Below, in pieces: positions 35,251-46,172 of a DNA stretch of 64,000 bases (position 1 is the first letter of the stretch; each line of letters begins with the position of its first letter). The notes below the pieces were generated by a model. That model was given only the letters and a program-made list of their open reading frames with translations. It was not told where the DNA came from and did not search any database. The DNA is taken from contig NC_059072.1 of assembly GCF_020497125.1 (NCBI RefSeq), positions 309,894,781 through 309,958,780 of the forward strand, written 5' to 3'. A program made the position numbers and the translations under genes. This DNA is from Mauremys mutica (taxonomy: Eukaryota > Chordata > Testudines > Geoemydidae).

Positions 35251-38200
35251 AATGAGGAGGGGGCTAGAAAAGGTGCCCTAAACATTGCCTGTTTCACCTT
35301 ACCCTGGCCAGCATACCGCGGCTGGTGGGGATCCCATAAAAGCGGTCAAACAAAAACAAAACTTAGAGTGACACCGATCACCATTGGCACATGGAATGTG
35401 CGCACGCTACTGGATAACATCACGGCAGACAGACCAGAGAGAAGAACAGCACTTGTCGCCAGAGAGCTCACATGCTACAACATTGACATTGCAGCCCTTA
35501 GCGAAACTCGCCTTGCTAATGAAAGACAGCTGTCCGAGTCAGGCGGAGGCTATACATTCTTCTGGAGTGGCCGCAGCGGTGATGAGCGTCGCGAATCTGG
35601 AGTTGGCTTCGCCATCAAGAATCATCTTGTTCGGAAACTTGCCAGTCCCCCCAAGGGTGTGAATAATCGTCTCATGACAATGCAGCTTCCGCTTCAAAAT
35701 GGAAAACAAGCTACTTTGATCAGCGCATACGCTCCCACAATGACCAACCCAGAGGATGTGAAGGATAAATTCTACGAAGAACTAGATGCTCTGCTATCAT
35801 CAGTTCACCGCACAGACAAGCTGATCCTGCTTGGCGATTTTAATGCAAGAGTCGGATGCGATGCCGCAGCCTGGGAAGGAGTCATCGGGAAAAATGGAGT
35901 GGGAAAGTGTAACAGCAATGGTCTGTTACTGCTGGAAACTTGTGCAGCACATGACCTTCTGATCACCAATACGGTCTTCCGCCTCCCTACCCGTAACAGG
36001 ACTTCGTGGATGCATCCCCGTTCCAAGCACTGGCATCTGATCGACTATGTCATCATCAGGAGAAGGGACAGACAAGATGTCAGGGTTACAAAAGCTATGT
36101 GCGGCGCTGACTGCTGGACGGATCACAGGCTCATAGTATCTAAAATGAAGCTCCGTATCATGCCGAAGAGACGACCACAAGGCTGTAAGGCTCTCAAAAG
36201 GATCAACGTGTCGAAGCTGAAGAACAGCCGCATCACTGAAAATCTAGCAGAAGACCTAGAGAACGAGCTTGCTGATCTTCGTATTGAGAATGACGCTGAG
36301 AGAGACTGGGAGCGATTCCGCAACACTGTCCATACAGCTGCATCGAAGGTATTGGGGCTCTCCACACGCAGGCGGCAAGACTGGTTTGATGAAAATGATG
36401 CAGAAATCCAGGCCTTACTTGCTGAGAAGCACCGCCTGCATCGCGCATATCAGAACAATCCATCCTCAGCGGCAAAGACGACTACCTTTATCAACGCTCG
36501 CAGAACAGTACAGAACCGACTGTGCAAAATGCGGGACTTGTGGCTGAGCGCCAAAGCAGATGAAATACAGGCATACGTGGACAGGAACGACTATAAGCAG
36601 TTCTATGAAGCCCTCAACACGCTCTATGGTCCACAGGCTTCTGGGAGCTTTCCCCTCCTGAACTCTGATGGCACTGTGCTCCTTACAGAGAAGACGCAGA
36701 TTCTCCACAGATGGGCTGAACATTTTGAAGCAGTTCTCAACTGCCCCTCAGTCATCAATGATGAGGCCATCGACAAGATGCCCCAGGTTGCAGTCAATGA
36801 CTCCATGGATGCTTCACCAGAAGAGGACGAAGTGAAGAAAGCCATCAACCAGCTGTCAAGTGGCAAATCCCCAGGGTCAGATGCCATACCAGCAGAGGTA
36901 TACAAAGTCGGTGGACCAGTGCTGCTACGGAAACTCACTGAGCTGTTTCAGTCCTTCTGGAAGCAGGGATCCATTCCACAGGAATTTAGAGACGCGTCCA
37001 TCGTGCACCTCTATAAGAGGAAGGGCAATTGCCAGGTATGCGACAATCACCATGGAATCTCGCTGCTCTCTACAGCGGGGAAAGTTCTTGCCCGGGTTTT
37101 GTTGAACCGACTGATCACTCACCTGGAGCAGGGCTTACTGCCAGAATCACAGTGCGGCTTCCGCAAGGGGCGTGGGACTATTGACATGATCTTCGCTGCG
37201 TGTCAGCTACAGGAGAAATGTCAGAGCAGAACCGTGAACTCTACACAACTTTTGTGGACCTCACGAAAGCGTTTGACTCTGACAGTCGCCAGGGCCTGTG
37301 GAGGATCATGTCGATATTCGGCTGTCCAGACCGATTCATACAAATGGTACGTCAATTTCATCACGGTATGATGGCTCGTGTCCTGGATAACGGTGAAACA
37401 TCTGAGGCCTTCCCAGTCACCAACGGCGTCAAGCAGGGGTGTGTTTTAGCACCCACTTTGTTTAGCATGATATTCTCTGCCACTCTGACTGATGCCTTTC
37501 AACACTGCACTGAAGGAGTAGGCCTGAAGTACAGAACCGATGGGAAACTATTCAATCTGAGGCGACTGCGTGCCATCACCAAGGTGAAGGAAACTGTACT
37601 TCGAGACTTTCTCTTTGCCAATGATTGTGCTCTGAATGCTAGTACAGAGCCAGAAATGCAAGCCAGTATGGACAAGTTTTCATCTGCATGCAACAGCTTC
37701 GGCCTCACCATTAACATCAAGAAGACTGAGGTCATGCACCAGCCAGCTCCCCACACTCTGTACTCAGAACCATCCATCACTGTAAATGGACAGAGACTTC
37801 AGGCAGTGGACCACTTCACGTACCTGGGCAGTACCCTTTCTCGAGCAGTGTCAATCGATGAAGAAGTAAAGTGCAGAATTGCTAAAGCCAGCTCTGCATT
37901 TGGCCGATTGCGCTCCAACGTCTGGGAACGTCGAGGGATCAGCCTACCAACGAGGCTGAAGGTCTACCGAGCAGTGGTGCTTCCAACTCTGCTGTACGCC
38001 TACGAGACGTGGATTGTCTATCGGAGTCATGCACGAAGGCTCAATCACTTCCACACTTCCTGTCTGCGAAAGCTTCTAAAAATCAGATGGCAGGACAAAG
38101 TGCCCGATACTGAAGTCCTTATCAGAGCCAGTCTGCCATCAGTTCACACACTGCTGATGAGAGCCCAGACCAGATGGGCTGGACATGTCGTGAGAATGTC

Positions 38201-38576
38201 AGACGAGCGCATTCCTAAACAGCTCTTCTACGGAGAACTCGCCCAGGGAAAGCGCTCCCATGGAGGACAAAAGAAGCGGTTCAAGGACACGCTGAAGACC
38301 TCTCTGAAGTCCTTTGAGATTAACACCGCCACATGGGAAACCCTCGCACTGAACCGTCCAGCATGGCGCAGCCTCATTCACACAGGCAGTAATACCGCTG
38401 AGGCGAGGCGTACTGCTGAGGCTGAAAGAAAGCATGAGCTGCGCAAGTCCAGAGCTGCCCGCACATCATCGACAGTGCCATCACATGTCTGCCCAACGTG
38501 TGACAGGACGTTCCATGCCCGAATCGGACTGATCAGTCATCTTCGGACGCACAGAGTCCGGTCATCGAAAGAATGA
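35251..38576 (+). pseudogene. RTE-like LINE ORF: endonuclease, RT, C2H2 finger
   Basis: This is the polyprotein that nicks DNA and reverse-transcribes the LINE RNA. Taking GTG at 35368 as residue 1, the AP-endonuclease domain shows TIGTWNVRTL (5-14), catalytic Glu in SETRL (E46), SAYAPT (119-124), GDFNAR (D157, N159) and WTDHR (D252, H253). RT motifs follow: SSGKSPGSDAIPAEVYK, then HGISLLSTAGKVLARVLLNR, QCGFRKGRGT, FVDLTKAFD, and GVKQGCVLAPTLF. A C2H2 finger (CPTCDRTF...H...H, C-x2-C-x12-H-x3-H, 38490-38552) ends the protein. Defects: a one-base frameshift near 37222-37227 between QLQEK and EQNREL, and the RT box FADD reads FAND (codon 37620-37622). No ATG precedes the endonuclease; GTG at 35368 may be a decayed ATG. 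Automatic pipelines may call such ORFs a craniofacial development protein 2-like gene; the structure argues for a LINE. Confidence 0.85.
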
Positions 38577-38627
38577 GTTGTTGAGGTCTTCATCGACAAC
38601 GATGGACGAACATCATCATCATGGTGT

Positions 38628-39824
38628 CTCAGTTGGAACTTGTGAAATGAGATGTTTGTTTGGCTATACAAGGACTTCTGGGGTGACTACGAGCCATGCA
38701 AAAACTAAAATTCTAGTATGGTGGCCTAACTAAAGTGCAGATTTAAAACAGAAGTGTGCAGAATCAGGAGAAAGGAGTTCCACACAACTCCATTAGCAGG
38801 AAGACCATGGGAAAGAATCACAATGGAACATGGCAAACAGGACACACCTATATAATAGTTAATATTTTTAGATGTATTGAAATAGTACTCAGGCCCTAAT
38901 GGAATCCTAAGCTACAAGATGCCTCTCTGCAGCTGCTGACTGCTGGTGCTTTGGGTCCACACATCTTGCAGCACCCTACAAAATCAAACCTTAAGTCTGT
39001 GATTTTGAGAGGGGGCCTAAGGGACCAAGCTCCCATTGAATTTCAATAGTATTTGAGCATCTAACTCCGTTAGTCTCCCTTGAAAATTCTAGCCTAACCT
39101 ACTAAAAGAGGCATTCAAGGGAGATGGTTGTCACCATTACTGTATACTTAAAAATTGCTCAGACATGGTGTTGGTGGGAATGGGACAGAGAGAATTCCTA
39201 CAAAACAGAGAACTGTCACATCACACTTGACCCATTTGGCTCAACTCTTTATTGATTCTGTGATAAGGACCTCAGTGCATTCAAGGGACGTATGTAATAA
39301 AATGGTTTATTGCATCATTGTTTCACAATATGCCTGTTTGGTTTGCAACCTTAACAGAACAAAAAAGTTATGGGGCAATTATATATACTATTTAAACATT
39401 AGCTGTGGTAAAACTGACAGCAACATTATATCTAGCAACAAAGACATGGGAGCCATTAATGTACAAATATAGATTATTCTCCCTGTAACAGTAAAGGACT
39501 GAACAAGAAATTTATTTCCAGCACAAACATTAAAGTAAAAGTGAGCACACATCATGTTTCTTGCTTTTAGTTTTAGAGAATATCAAAAATGTAAAGGGAA
39601 TTTACTTGGAATTGGGACTTACCACACTAAAAGCAGCAGTACTATTGCATGCTACTTCTTATATCTTATCACATATACTTCTAAACAGATAACGAGCCTG
39701 ATCCTGCAGCACTTATACGTCTGAATAGTCCTCCATGCAGTCTATTGAATTATCCTGTGAATAAGGGCAGTGCATTTCGCAAAGGTAATATGTAACAATG
39801 TAACATTTTCAAATCCCACACATA
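38628..39824. other. Unassigned DNA with a possible small MITE
   Basis: At about 38997-39100 TGATTTTGAGAGGGGGCCTA faces an inverted GGCTAGAATTTTCAAGGGAG, a possible short MITE. Otherwise nothing recognised. Confidence 0.4.
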
Positions 39825-39832
39825 CAGCCCAT

Positions 39833-40093
39833 CAGGGCTGGTGCAACCATTTAGGCGACCACTAGAATTTAGGGGCAGCATTTTCTTCGGCAGCGACCGC
39901 GGCGGCTGGATCTTCAGCCACCCCGGTCGCCGCCGGCATTTAAGCAGAAAGAGCTGGGACAGGGGAGCGTGGGGAGGGCCGCTTGCAGCAAGTAAGGGGG
40001 GGGCACGCAGGGGAACTCCCTGCCCCAGCTCACCCTTGCCCCGCCTCCTCCCCGAGCACGCCTAGCGCGCGAAACATCCTTGCACCGGCCCTG
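39833..40093. mobile_element. hAT-type MITE with perfect 8-bp TSD
   Basis: The ends are CAGGGCTGGTGCAACCATTT and, inward from the right, CAGGGCCGGTGCAAGGATGT. Identical CAGCCCAT duplications flank it (39825-39832 and 40094-40101). The interior is GC-rich with CpG-rich stretches. Confidence 0.92.
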
Positions 40094-40101
40094 CAGCCCA
40101 T

Positions 40102-41023
40102 TGAAGTTAATGAAAAGGATCGGGCCCTTTTTATTTCATACAGATGGAAAGCCCAAGATAGAGAAGTGATTGCATTCCAGCGTGGCCTGAGGTGGAGAGT
40201 ACAGGGGAAGTGGGCAGTTTTAGGCCAGCCTCTCTTCATAGGACGGTAAGGGATGTTTAGACATTACAACCAATCTACTTTACCAGCTTCATTGAGCTTT
40301 CCATTAATGCGTTAGTTTCTTATTCCAAAAATGGAATTCAAACAACAGAGGCAAGACACTCTCTCTACTAGAACATTCCCATATAGTAAGTGAATTCCAA
40401 GGCTTACAGCACATCTGATACCGTCCCCAGAACTCATCACTCTGCTAATCCTCTAGAATCCAAGGGATTGTGCACAATTTCAGTATTAAGAACTATATCG
40501 GAGCCTGCTTTTTGCTGGCTGTGCTAAACTTTATCTCAGTACCCAGGAGGTAATTTGTTAAATTGTGGCTGGGGGAATGGGGTGAAGAGAGAAGGTTGGA
40601 CTAGTTTCACAGAAGAAAAGTAGCTGGAACAAGGGAGACTGTGCAGGGGAACAAGGGGGGTTGAAGCACACAATAAAACATACGATTCTGGCTTTTATTG
40701 CCATTGTAGGGGGGTGTTTGCATGGAATAATGCTTTGTTGGGATAATTGCACAAAGGTAGATCTCTGTGAAGAAAAGAGCTGGAATTTTAAATACAGTGT
40801 TGGGTGACCAGCTCACCTGCACAAAATAATAAGCCACAATGCAGACACAGCTGAGGGATTTGAGTCCTTCCAATTAATGGTCCTCAATATAAAAAATATA
40901 GTGCAATGGGCCAGAGACAAAAATACAACAAATATTCTGGGGAGAGCTATTCAGAACAGAGACTATATTGTAGTGCAGATTAAAAGGAACAGTCTGAACG
41001 GGAAAAGGATTAACGGTTACTTT
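40102..41023. other. Unassigned DNA
   Basis: Nothing recognised. Confidence 0.35.
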
Positions 41024-41116
41024 AAAAGCAACAAAGAATCCTGTGGCACCTTATAGACTAACAGACGTTTTGCAGCATGAGCTTTCGTGGGTGAATACCC
41101 ACTTCTTCAGATGCAA
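41024..41116 (-). repeat. Penelope-like repeat with hammerhead-like core
   Basis: On the minus strand: CTGAAGA, stem GTGGG...CCCAC, GAA, stem AGC-TCAT-GCU, then G at the cleavage position (41074-41110). CTGAAGA fits the CUGANGA core. The nucleotide at the usual cleavage site is G instead of A, C or U, so cleavage is not expected. The tail TTAGTCTATAAGGTGCCACA matches the other copies at 50799-51355. Confidence 0.65.
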
Positions 41117-41408
41117 CTTTAAAGAACTCCTCGAAGCCATCAATGCAGAGGGCCTGCTCCTATTCCCATGGAGGTCAATGTTTTTCTTTGATTTCAATGA
41201 AAGCCTGAACCAGCAGATGTACTGTAGGTTTATATTCATTACTGAGATGATTTTTTTTGTCTTTCGTGCCATTTTACAATATACTGAAGGTGGTATTCTT
41301 AGTTATTGGTGTTCAAGCTGTTAATAATAATTTCTGATTTTCTGTATTTGCAGAATGTAGGTCTCAGATCAAATGGTGCTATCATTTGCGTAAGTCCTAG
41401 TTTCATAT
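41117..41408. other. Unassigned DNA
   Basis: Nothing recognised. Confidence 0.35.
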
Positions 41409-41664
41409 AAAGGGTATGCCTACACTACGAAATTACTCCGATTTTACAGAATTCGATTTTTAGCAACAGATTATATAAAGTTGAGTGCATGCGTCCACAC
41501 TAAGCACATTAATTCGGCAGTGTGTGTCCATAGTACCAAGGCTAGCGTCAACTTCTGGAGGGTTGCACTGTTGGTAGCTTTCCCATAGCTCCCACAGTCT
41601 CTCCCACCCACTGGAATTCTGGGTACACGTCGTCAGGCCCCCCTCTCCCTTCCTCCCTCCCTCC

Positions 41665-42234
41665 GTGAAAGCAACAGCAAACAATCGTTTCGCGCCTTTT
41701 TTCCTGGGTTACCTGTGCAGACGCCATACCACGGCAAGCATGCAGCCTGCTCAGATGACCATCACCGTATGTCTCCTGGGTGCTGGCAGACGTGGGACTG
41801 CATTGCTACACAGCCGCAGCTCATCATCATACTCCTGGGTGCTCTTTTAGCTGACCTCGGTGGGATCGGTCAGGGGCACCTGGGCAGACATGGGAGTGAC
41901 TCAGCCAGGTCATTCCCATCTTCTGCTAAGCAGCCAGGAGATGACAATGGCTAGCAGTTGAACTGCACCATCTGCTGCTAGCCTAAGATGTAAAAGATAG
42001 ATGGAGTGGATCAAAACAAGAAATTAACCCAATTTGTTTTGTATTTATTTGCTCCCCTCTCCCTCCCTCTGTGAAATCAACGGCCTGCTAAACCCAGGGT
42101 TTTGAGTTCAATCCTTGAGGGGGCCATTCTGGGTGACAGTTGTTTGAGTTTCTCCTTGATGCAAAGCCACCCCCTTTATTGATTTTAATTCCCTGTAAGC
42201 CACGTTGTCAGTCGCCTCTCCCTCCGTCAGAGCA
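41665..42234 (+). other. Transposase leader with duplicated N-terminal segment
   Basis: At 41665-41750 the sequence AGCAAACAATCGTTTCGCGC resembles the start of the transposase coding region at 42231-42280 (GGCAGACAATCGTTTTGTGC). The leader therefore seems to carry an older duplicated copy of the 5' coding end, about 560 bp upstream. The first copy (translating ANNRFAPFF) soon diverges and has stops. The same leader is recognisable in the derivative at 17840-18160. Confidence 0.55.
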
Positions 42235-43567
42235 ATGGCAGACAATCGTTTTGTGCCTTTTTTCAGTGCAGACACGGCAAGTATGGACCCCGCTCATCTC
42301 AACGCAGCAGTCATCAACACTGTAAACACCTCACGCCTTATCATGCAGTTTACGCAGACCCAGAACCTGAAAAACCAGGCAAAGAGGAGGCGACAGCAGT
42401 GTAGTGATGAGAGTGATGAGGCCACGGACAGACTTCTCTCAAAGCTTGGGCCCCAGCAATGTGAACATCATTGTGTTAATGGGACAGGTTCATGCCGTGA
42501 AACACCGATTCTGGCCCCGGGAAACAAGCACAGATTGGTGGGCTCACATAGTGTTGTAGGTGTGGGACAATTCCCAGTGGCTGCGAAACTTTCGCATGCG
42601 TAAGGGCACTTCCATGGAACTTTGTGACTTGCTTCCCCCTGCCCTGAAGTGCCAGAACACCAAGATGAGAGCAGCCCTCACAGTTGAGAAGCGAGTGGCG
42701 ATAGCCCTGTGGAAGCTTGCAACGCCAGATAGCTACCAGTCAGTCAGGAATCAATTTGGAGTGGGCAAATCTACTGTGGGGGCTGCTGTGATGCAAGTAG
42801 CCAAAGCAATCACTGAGCTGCTGCTACCAAAGGTAGTGACTCTGGGAAATGTGCAGGTCATAGTAGATGGCTTTACTGCAATGGGATTCCCTAACTGTGG
42901 TGGGGCGATAGATGGAACCCATATTCCTATTTTGCCACCGGACCACCAGGGCAGCCAGTACATAAACCGCAAGGGGTACTTTTCAATGGTGCTGCAAGCA
43001 CTGGTGGATCACAAGGGACATTTCACCAACATCAACGTGGGATGGCCGGGAAGGGTTCATGATGTTCGCGTCTTCAGGAACTCTGGTCTGTTTAAATGGC
43101 TGGAGGAAGGGATTTACTTCCCAGACCAGAAAATAATTGTTGGGGATGTTGACATGCCTATAGTTATCCTTGGGGACCCAGCCTACCCCTTAATGCCATG
43201 GCTCATTAAGCCATACACAGGCAGCCTGGACAGTAGTCAGGAGCTGTTCAACTATAGGCTGAGCAAGTGCAGAATGGAGGTAGAATGTGCATTTGGCCGT
43301 TTAAAGGGTCGCTGGCGCACATTACTGACTCGCTCAGACCTCAGCCAAACCAATATTCCCATTGTTATTGCTGCTTGCTGTGTGCTCCACAGTCTCTGTG
43401 AGAGTAAGGGGGAGACCTTTATGGCGGGGTGGGAGGCTGAGGCAAATCACCTGGCCGCTGATTACACACAGCCAGACACCAGGGTGATTAGAAGAGCACA
43501 CCAGGAAGCGCTGCACATCAGAGAAGCTTTGAAAACCAGTTTCATGAGTGGCCAGGCTTTGGTGTGA
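42235..43567 (+). pseudogene. Harbinger DDE transposase, two lesions
   Basis: Cut-and-paste transposase related to HARBI1 and ALP1. The N-terminus starts MADNRFVPFF at 42235 and runs through TQNLKNQAKRRRQQC. A C4 run at 42451-42454 shifts the frame; the expected continuation (NIIVLMGQVHA) is in the next frame. A TAG at 42557-42559 then interrupts it. From 42560 to the TGA at 43565-43567 the frame is open for 335 codons. It shows a helix-turn-helix-like stretch (YQSVRNQFGVGKSTVG) and the DDE domain. Counting from 42560, catalytic residues are D118 in GGAIDGTH, D206 in LGDPAYPL and E242 in VECAFGRLKGRW. All three are kept. It is a transposon gene, not host HARBI1, because TIRs and a Myb partner surround it. 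Confidence 0.9.
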
Positions 43568-45076
43568 CAGTTCTATTTGTTTCTCCTTGATGAAAACCCG
43601 CCTCCTTGGTTGACTCATTCCCTGTAAGCCACCCACCCTCCTCACTTCGATCACAGCTTGCTTTTAAAGGAAATAAAGTCACTATCATTTAAAAACCATG
43701 CAATCTTTATTAATTTATTATAAAAATAGGGAGAGAACTGACAAGGAAGCCCAAGTGGGGTTTGGGAGGAGGGGAAGGAAAAGGCCTCTTCAAAACTTGC
43801 TGAATGACAGTCTTCTGTTGCTTGGGCTGTCCACTGGGGTGGAGTGGCAGGGTGCACAGAGCCTCTCCCCTTCCCCCCGCCCCCCACGTTCTTGGGCATC
43901 TGGGTGAGAAGGCTATGGAACTTGGGAGGGGGGAGGGCGGTTAAATGGGGGCTGCAGCGGCAGTCTGTGATCCTGCTGCCGTTTCTGAAGCTCCACCAGA
44001 CACTGGAGCATGTCCGTTTGATCGTGTAGTAGCCACAGCGTTGCATCCTGCCTTGTCTGATCTTCCTGCTGCCACCTGTCATCTCAACCGTCCCTCCTGT
44101 TCTCACGTTCATCCCTCCTGTCCTCACGTTCATTGGCTGCTTTCCTGTACTGTGATAATGTGCCCTTCCACACATTCAGATGAGCTCTTTCATTGCGGGT
44201 CGACTGCATGATCTCAAAGAACATTTCATCTTGTGTGCATTTTTTTTGCTGCCTTATCTGAGATAACCTTTGGGACGGAGGAGGGAGGCTTAAAAAATTT
44301 GCAGCTGTGGGAAGAAAAAAAGGGAGAGAAGTATTTAAAAAGATACATTTTACAGAACAATCAGTATACTCTTTCACGGTGAACAACACTATTCACATTA
44401 CATAGCACGTGTGATTTCGGTACAAGGTCATTTTTTGCATCTTATATTGAGTGCCTGTGGCTTTGGTGTTAGAGATCACAAATGCAGGGCCGGGCAACAG
44501 AATTTGGCTTGCAGGCGGCCATGGTAAGCCATAGTCTTTCGGCTTCTGTAACCTTCATAAAAGCAGCGCCCTCCTTTCCCATATCAAGCAAAGCCCATTG
44601 AGTGCTGCGGTTTTTGTGTTAATGTGCAGCAGCAGAAACCAAACTACTGCCCCTTCCCATCCAATTCTCTGGGATGATCGCTTTACCCCTCCCGCCACTG
44701 CATGGCTGGTATCAGGGAAGATCCCTGCTAGCCAAATGTGAACAGTTTAGCGCCAATGCCCCATTTCCCTGCCGCTTGGCTAACTGCAGGGAGGATTTCT
44801 TTTCAGCCACAGGCAAACAGCCCCATAGGAACAGCCACCTCTAAATGTCCCCTTAATTAAATTCCCATATTTCATCCAGGTTACCATGAACAATATCACT
44901 CTCCTGAGGATAACACAGTGAGATAAGAACGGATGTTGCTTGAATGCCAGGCTTTGTCATGCAATGATACCAGATTACTTGCTACCAGCAGGGCGTGGTA
45001 AAGTGTCCTACCATGGAGGATGGAATAAGGCTGCTCTCCCCAGAAACCTGCAAAGGCTTTCAGAGTACCTCCAGGA
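43568..45076. other. Harbinger intergenic region
   Basis: Sequence between the two convergent genes up to the nested MITE. It has an AATAAAG at about 43671 soon after the transposase stop, a plausible polyadenylation signal. I see no further gene; open frames at 43651-44175 lack motifs. Confidence 0.5.
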
Positions 45077-45411
45077 CAGGGGTCGGCAACCGGTGGCTCG
45101 CGGCTCGCCAGGGTAAGCACCCTGGTGGGCCGGCCCGGTTTGTTTATCTGCCGCGTCAGCAAGTTCGGCCGATCGTGGCTCCCACTGGCCGCGGTTCGCG
45201 GTCCCAGGCCAATGCGGGAGGCAGGAAGCCACGGCTAGAACATCCCTCGGCTCGCGCCGCTTCCTGCCTCCCGCATTGGCCTGGGACTGCGAACCGCGGC
45301 CAGTGGGAGCCGCGATCGGCCGAACTTGCCGACGCGGCAGATAAACAAACCGGGCCGGCCCGCCAGGGTGCTTACCCTGGCGAGCCGTGAGCCACCGGTT
45401 GCCGACCCCTG
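45077..45411. mobile_element. GC-rich palindromic hAT MITE, perfect TSD
   Basis: Starts CAGGGGTCGGCAACCGGTGG and its right end read backwards is the same 20 bases. The two halves (arms of about 150 bp) are almost perfectly complementary around a short centre near 45235-45250. Identical CTCCAGGA duplications flank it (45069-45076 and 45412-45419). The arms are CpG-rich. The long open frames on both strands are mirror images produced by the palindrome. Confidence 0.95.
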
Positions 45412-45536
45412 CTCCAGGAGAACTTCACGGAGATGTCTCTGGAGGATTTCTGCTCCATCCCCAGACACGTTAACAGAGTTTCCCAGTAGCTGTACTGGCC
45501 TTGAATGCATCCCAAGTCCTCAGGGCAAATTAATCA

Positions 45537-46172
45537 TTAAAAAACACTCACTTTTAAACCATGTATTATGTATACAAAGGTATATTCACCAGAGGTCCCT
45601 TCTATGGCTTCATGGTCTGGGATACCACCTTGGGATGGTTGGGAGGGTATTTCAGTCAAGGGGAGAAAAAGATCCTGGCTGTTGGGGAGAATGGTGTGCT
45701 GTGTGCTCTCCTCAAGTTCGTCCTCCTCATCTTCCCTGTCCGCAAAATCCTCAGGCATGGCTGAGACTACCCCCTCCTCGGAATCCACAGTTGGGGGGAT
45801 GGGTAGTGGTGGTGCCCCCCCCCCGAATTGCATACAGCTCAGCTTAGAAGTGGCATGTCTGTGGCTCTGCCCCGGGCGTCCGTTTGATTCTTTGGTTTCC
45901 TGGTACGTTTGTCTGAGCAACTTAACTTTCATGCGGCACTGTGTTGAGTCCCTGTTGTGGCCTCTCTCCATCATGGACTTGGAGGCTTTTTCAAATGTAT
46001 TGGCATTTCGTCTTTTGGAATGTAGTTCTGATAGCATGGAATCGTCTCCCCATACAGTGATCAGATCCAGTACCTCCCGTACGGTCCATGCTGGAGCTCT
46101 TTTTAGATTCTTGGACTGCATGGTCACCTGTGCTGATGAGCTCTGCATGGTCACCTGTGCTGATGAGCTCAA
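45537..46172 (-). CDS. Harbinger Myb/SANT-like protein
   Basis: The accessory DNA-binding protein of Harbinger elements, thought to bind subterminal sites and to help the transposase into the nucleus. The open frame of about 200 codons is intact. The first ATG lies about seven codons after the frame opening, in the first of two tandem copies of AQVTMQSSS/K produced by a 27-bp duplication at about 46112-46165. The Myb/SANT-like domain follows: PAWTVREVLDLITVWGDD (key W and the hydrophobic helix), SMLSELHSKRRNANTF, then RDSTQCRMKVKLLRQTYQ. The second half is acidic (EDFADREDEEDELEES). It ends near EYTFVYIIHGLKVSVF. It faces the transposase gene tail to tail. Expression is unknown; the start is uncertain because the duplication gives two ATG candidates. 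Confidence 0.78.
   Translation of the reverse strand: MSSSAQVTMQSSSAQVTMQSKNLKRAPAWTVREVLDLITVWGDDSMLSELHSKRRNANTFEKASKSMMERGHNRDSTQCRMKVKLLRQTYQETKESNGRPGQSHRHATSKLSCMQFGGGAPPLPIPPTVDSEEGVVSAMPEDFADREDEEDELEESTQHTILPNSQDLFLPLTEIPSQPSQGGIPDHEAIEGTSGEYTFVYIIHGLKVSVF

Larger units (their letters stand above)
34537..38620 (+). mobile_element. Near full-length RTE-like LINE
   Basis: A 4.1-kb non-LTR retrotransposon with a leader of about 0.8 kb, one long endonuclease/RT reading frame, and a short 3' end finishing in CATCATCATCAT. Short triplet tails are typical of RTE-related LINEs. ATGGTGT occurs just before (34530-34536) and just after (38621-38627), a candidate 7-bp TSD. GC content and reading-frame integrity differ from the surrounding decayed repeats, which suggests a younger insertion. 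The exact clade (RTE, RTEX or relatives) cannot be settled by eye. Confidence 0.82.

Noticed and set aside
35368..38576. A host gene of the craniofacial development protein 2-like type
   Set aside because: Endonuclease and RT motifs, triplet tail and candidate TSD show it is a LINE.
42235..43567. Host HARBI1 or ALP1-like gene
   Set aside because: It lies inside TIRs with a 3-bp TSD and a convergent Myb-like partner, and it is broken.
45008..45510. Long open frames on both strands
   Set aside because: They are mirror products of the palindromic MITE at 45077-45411.
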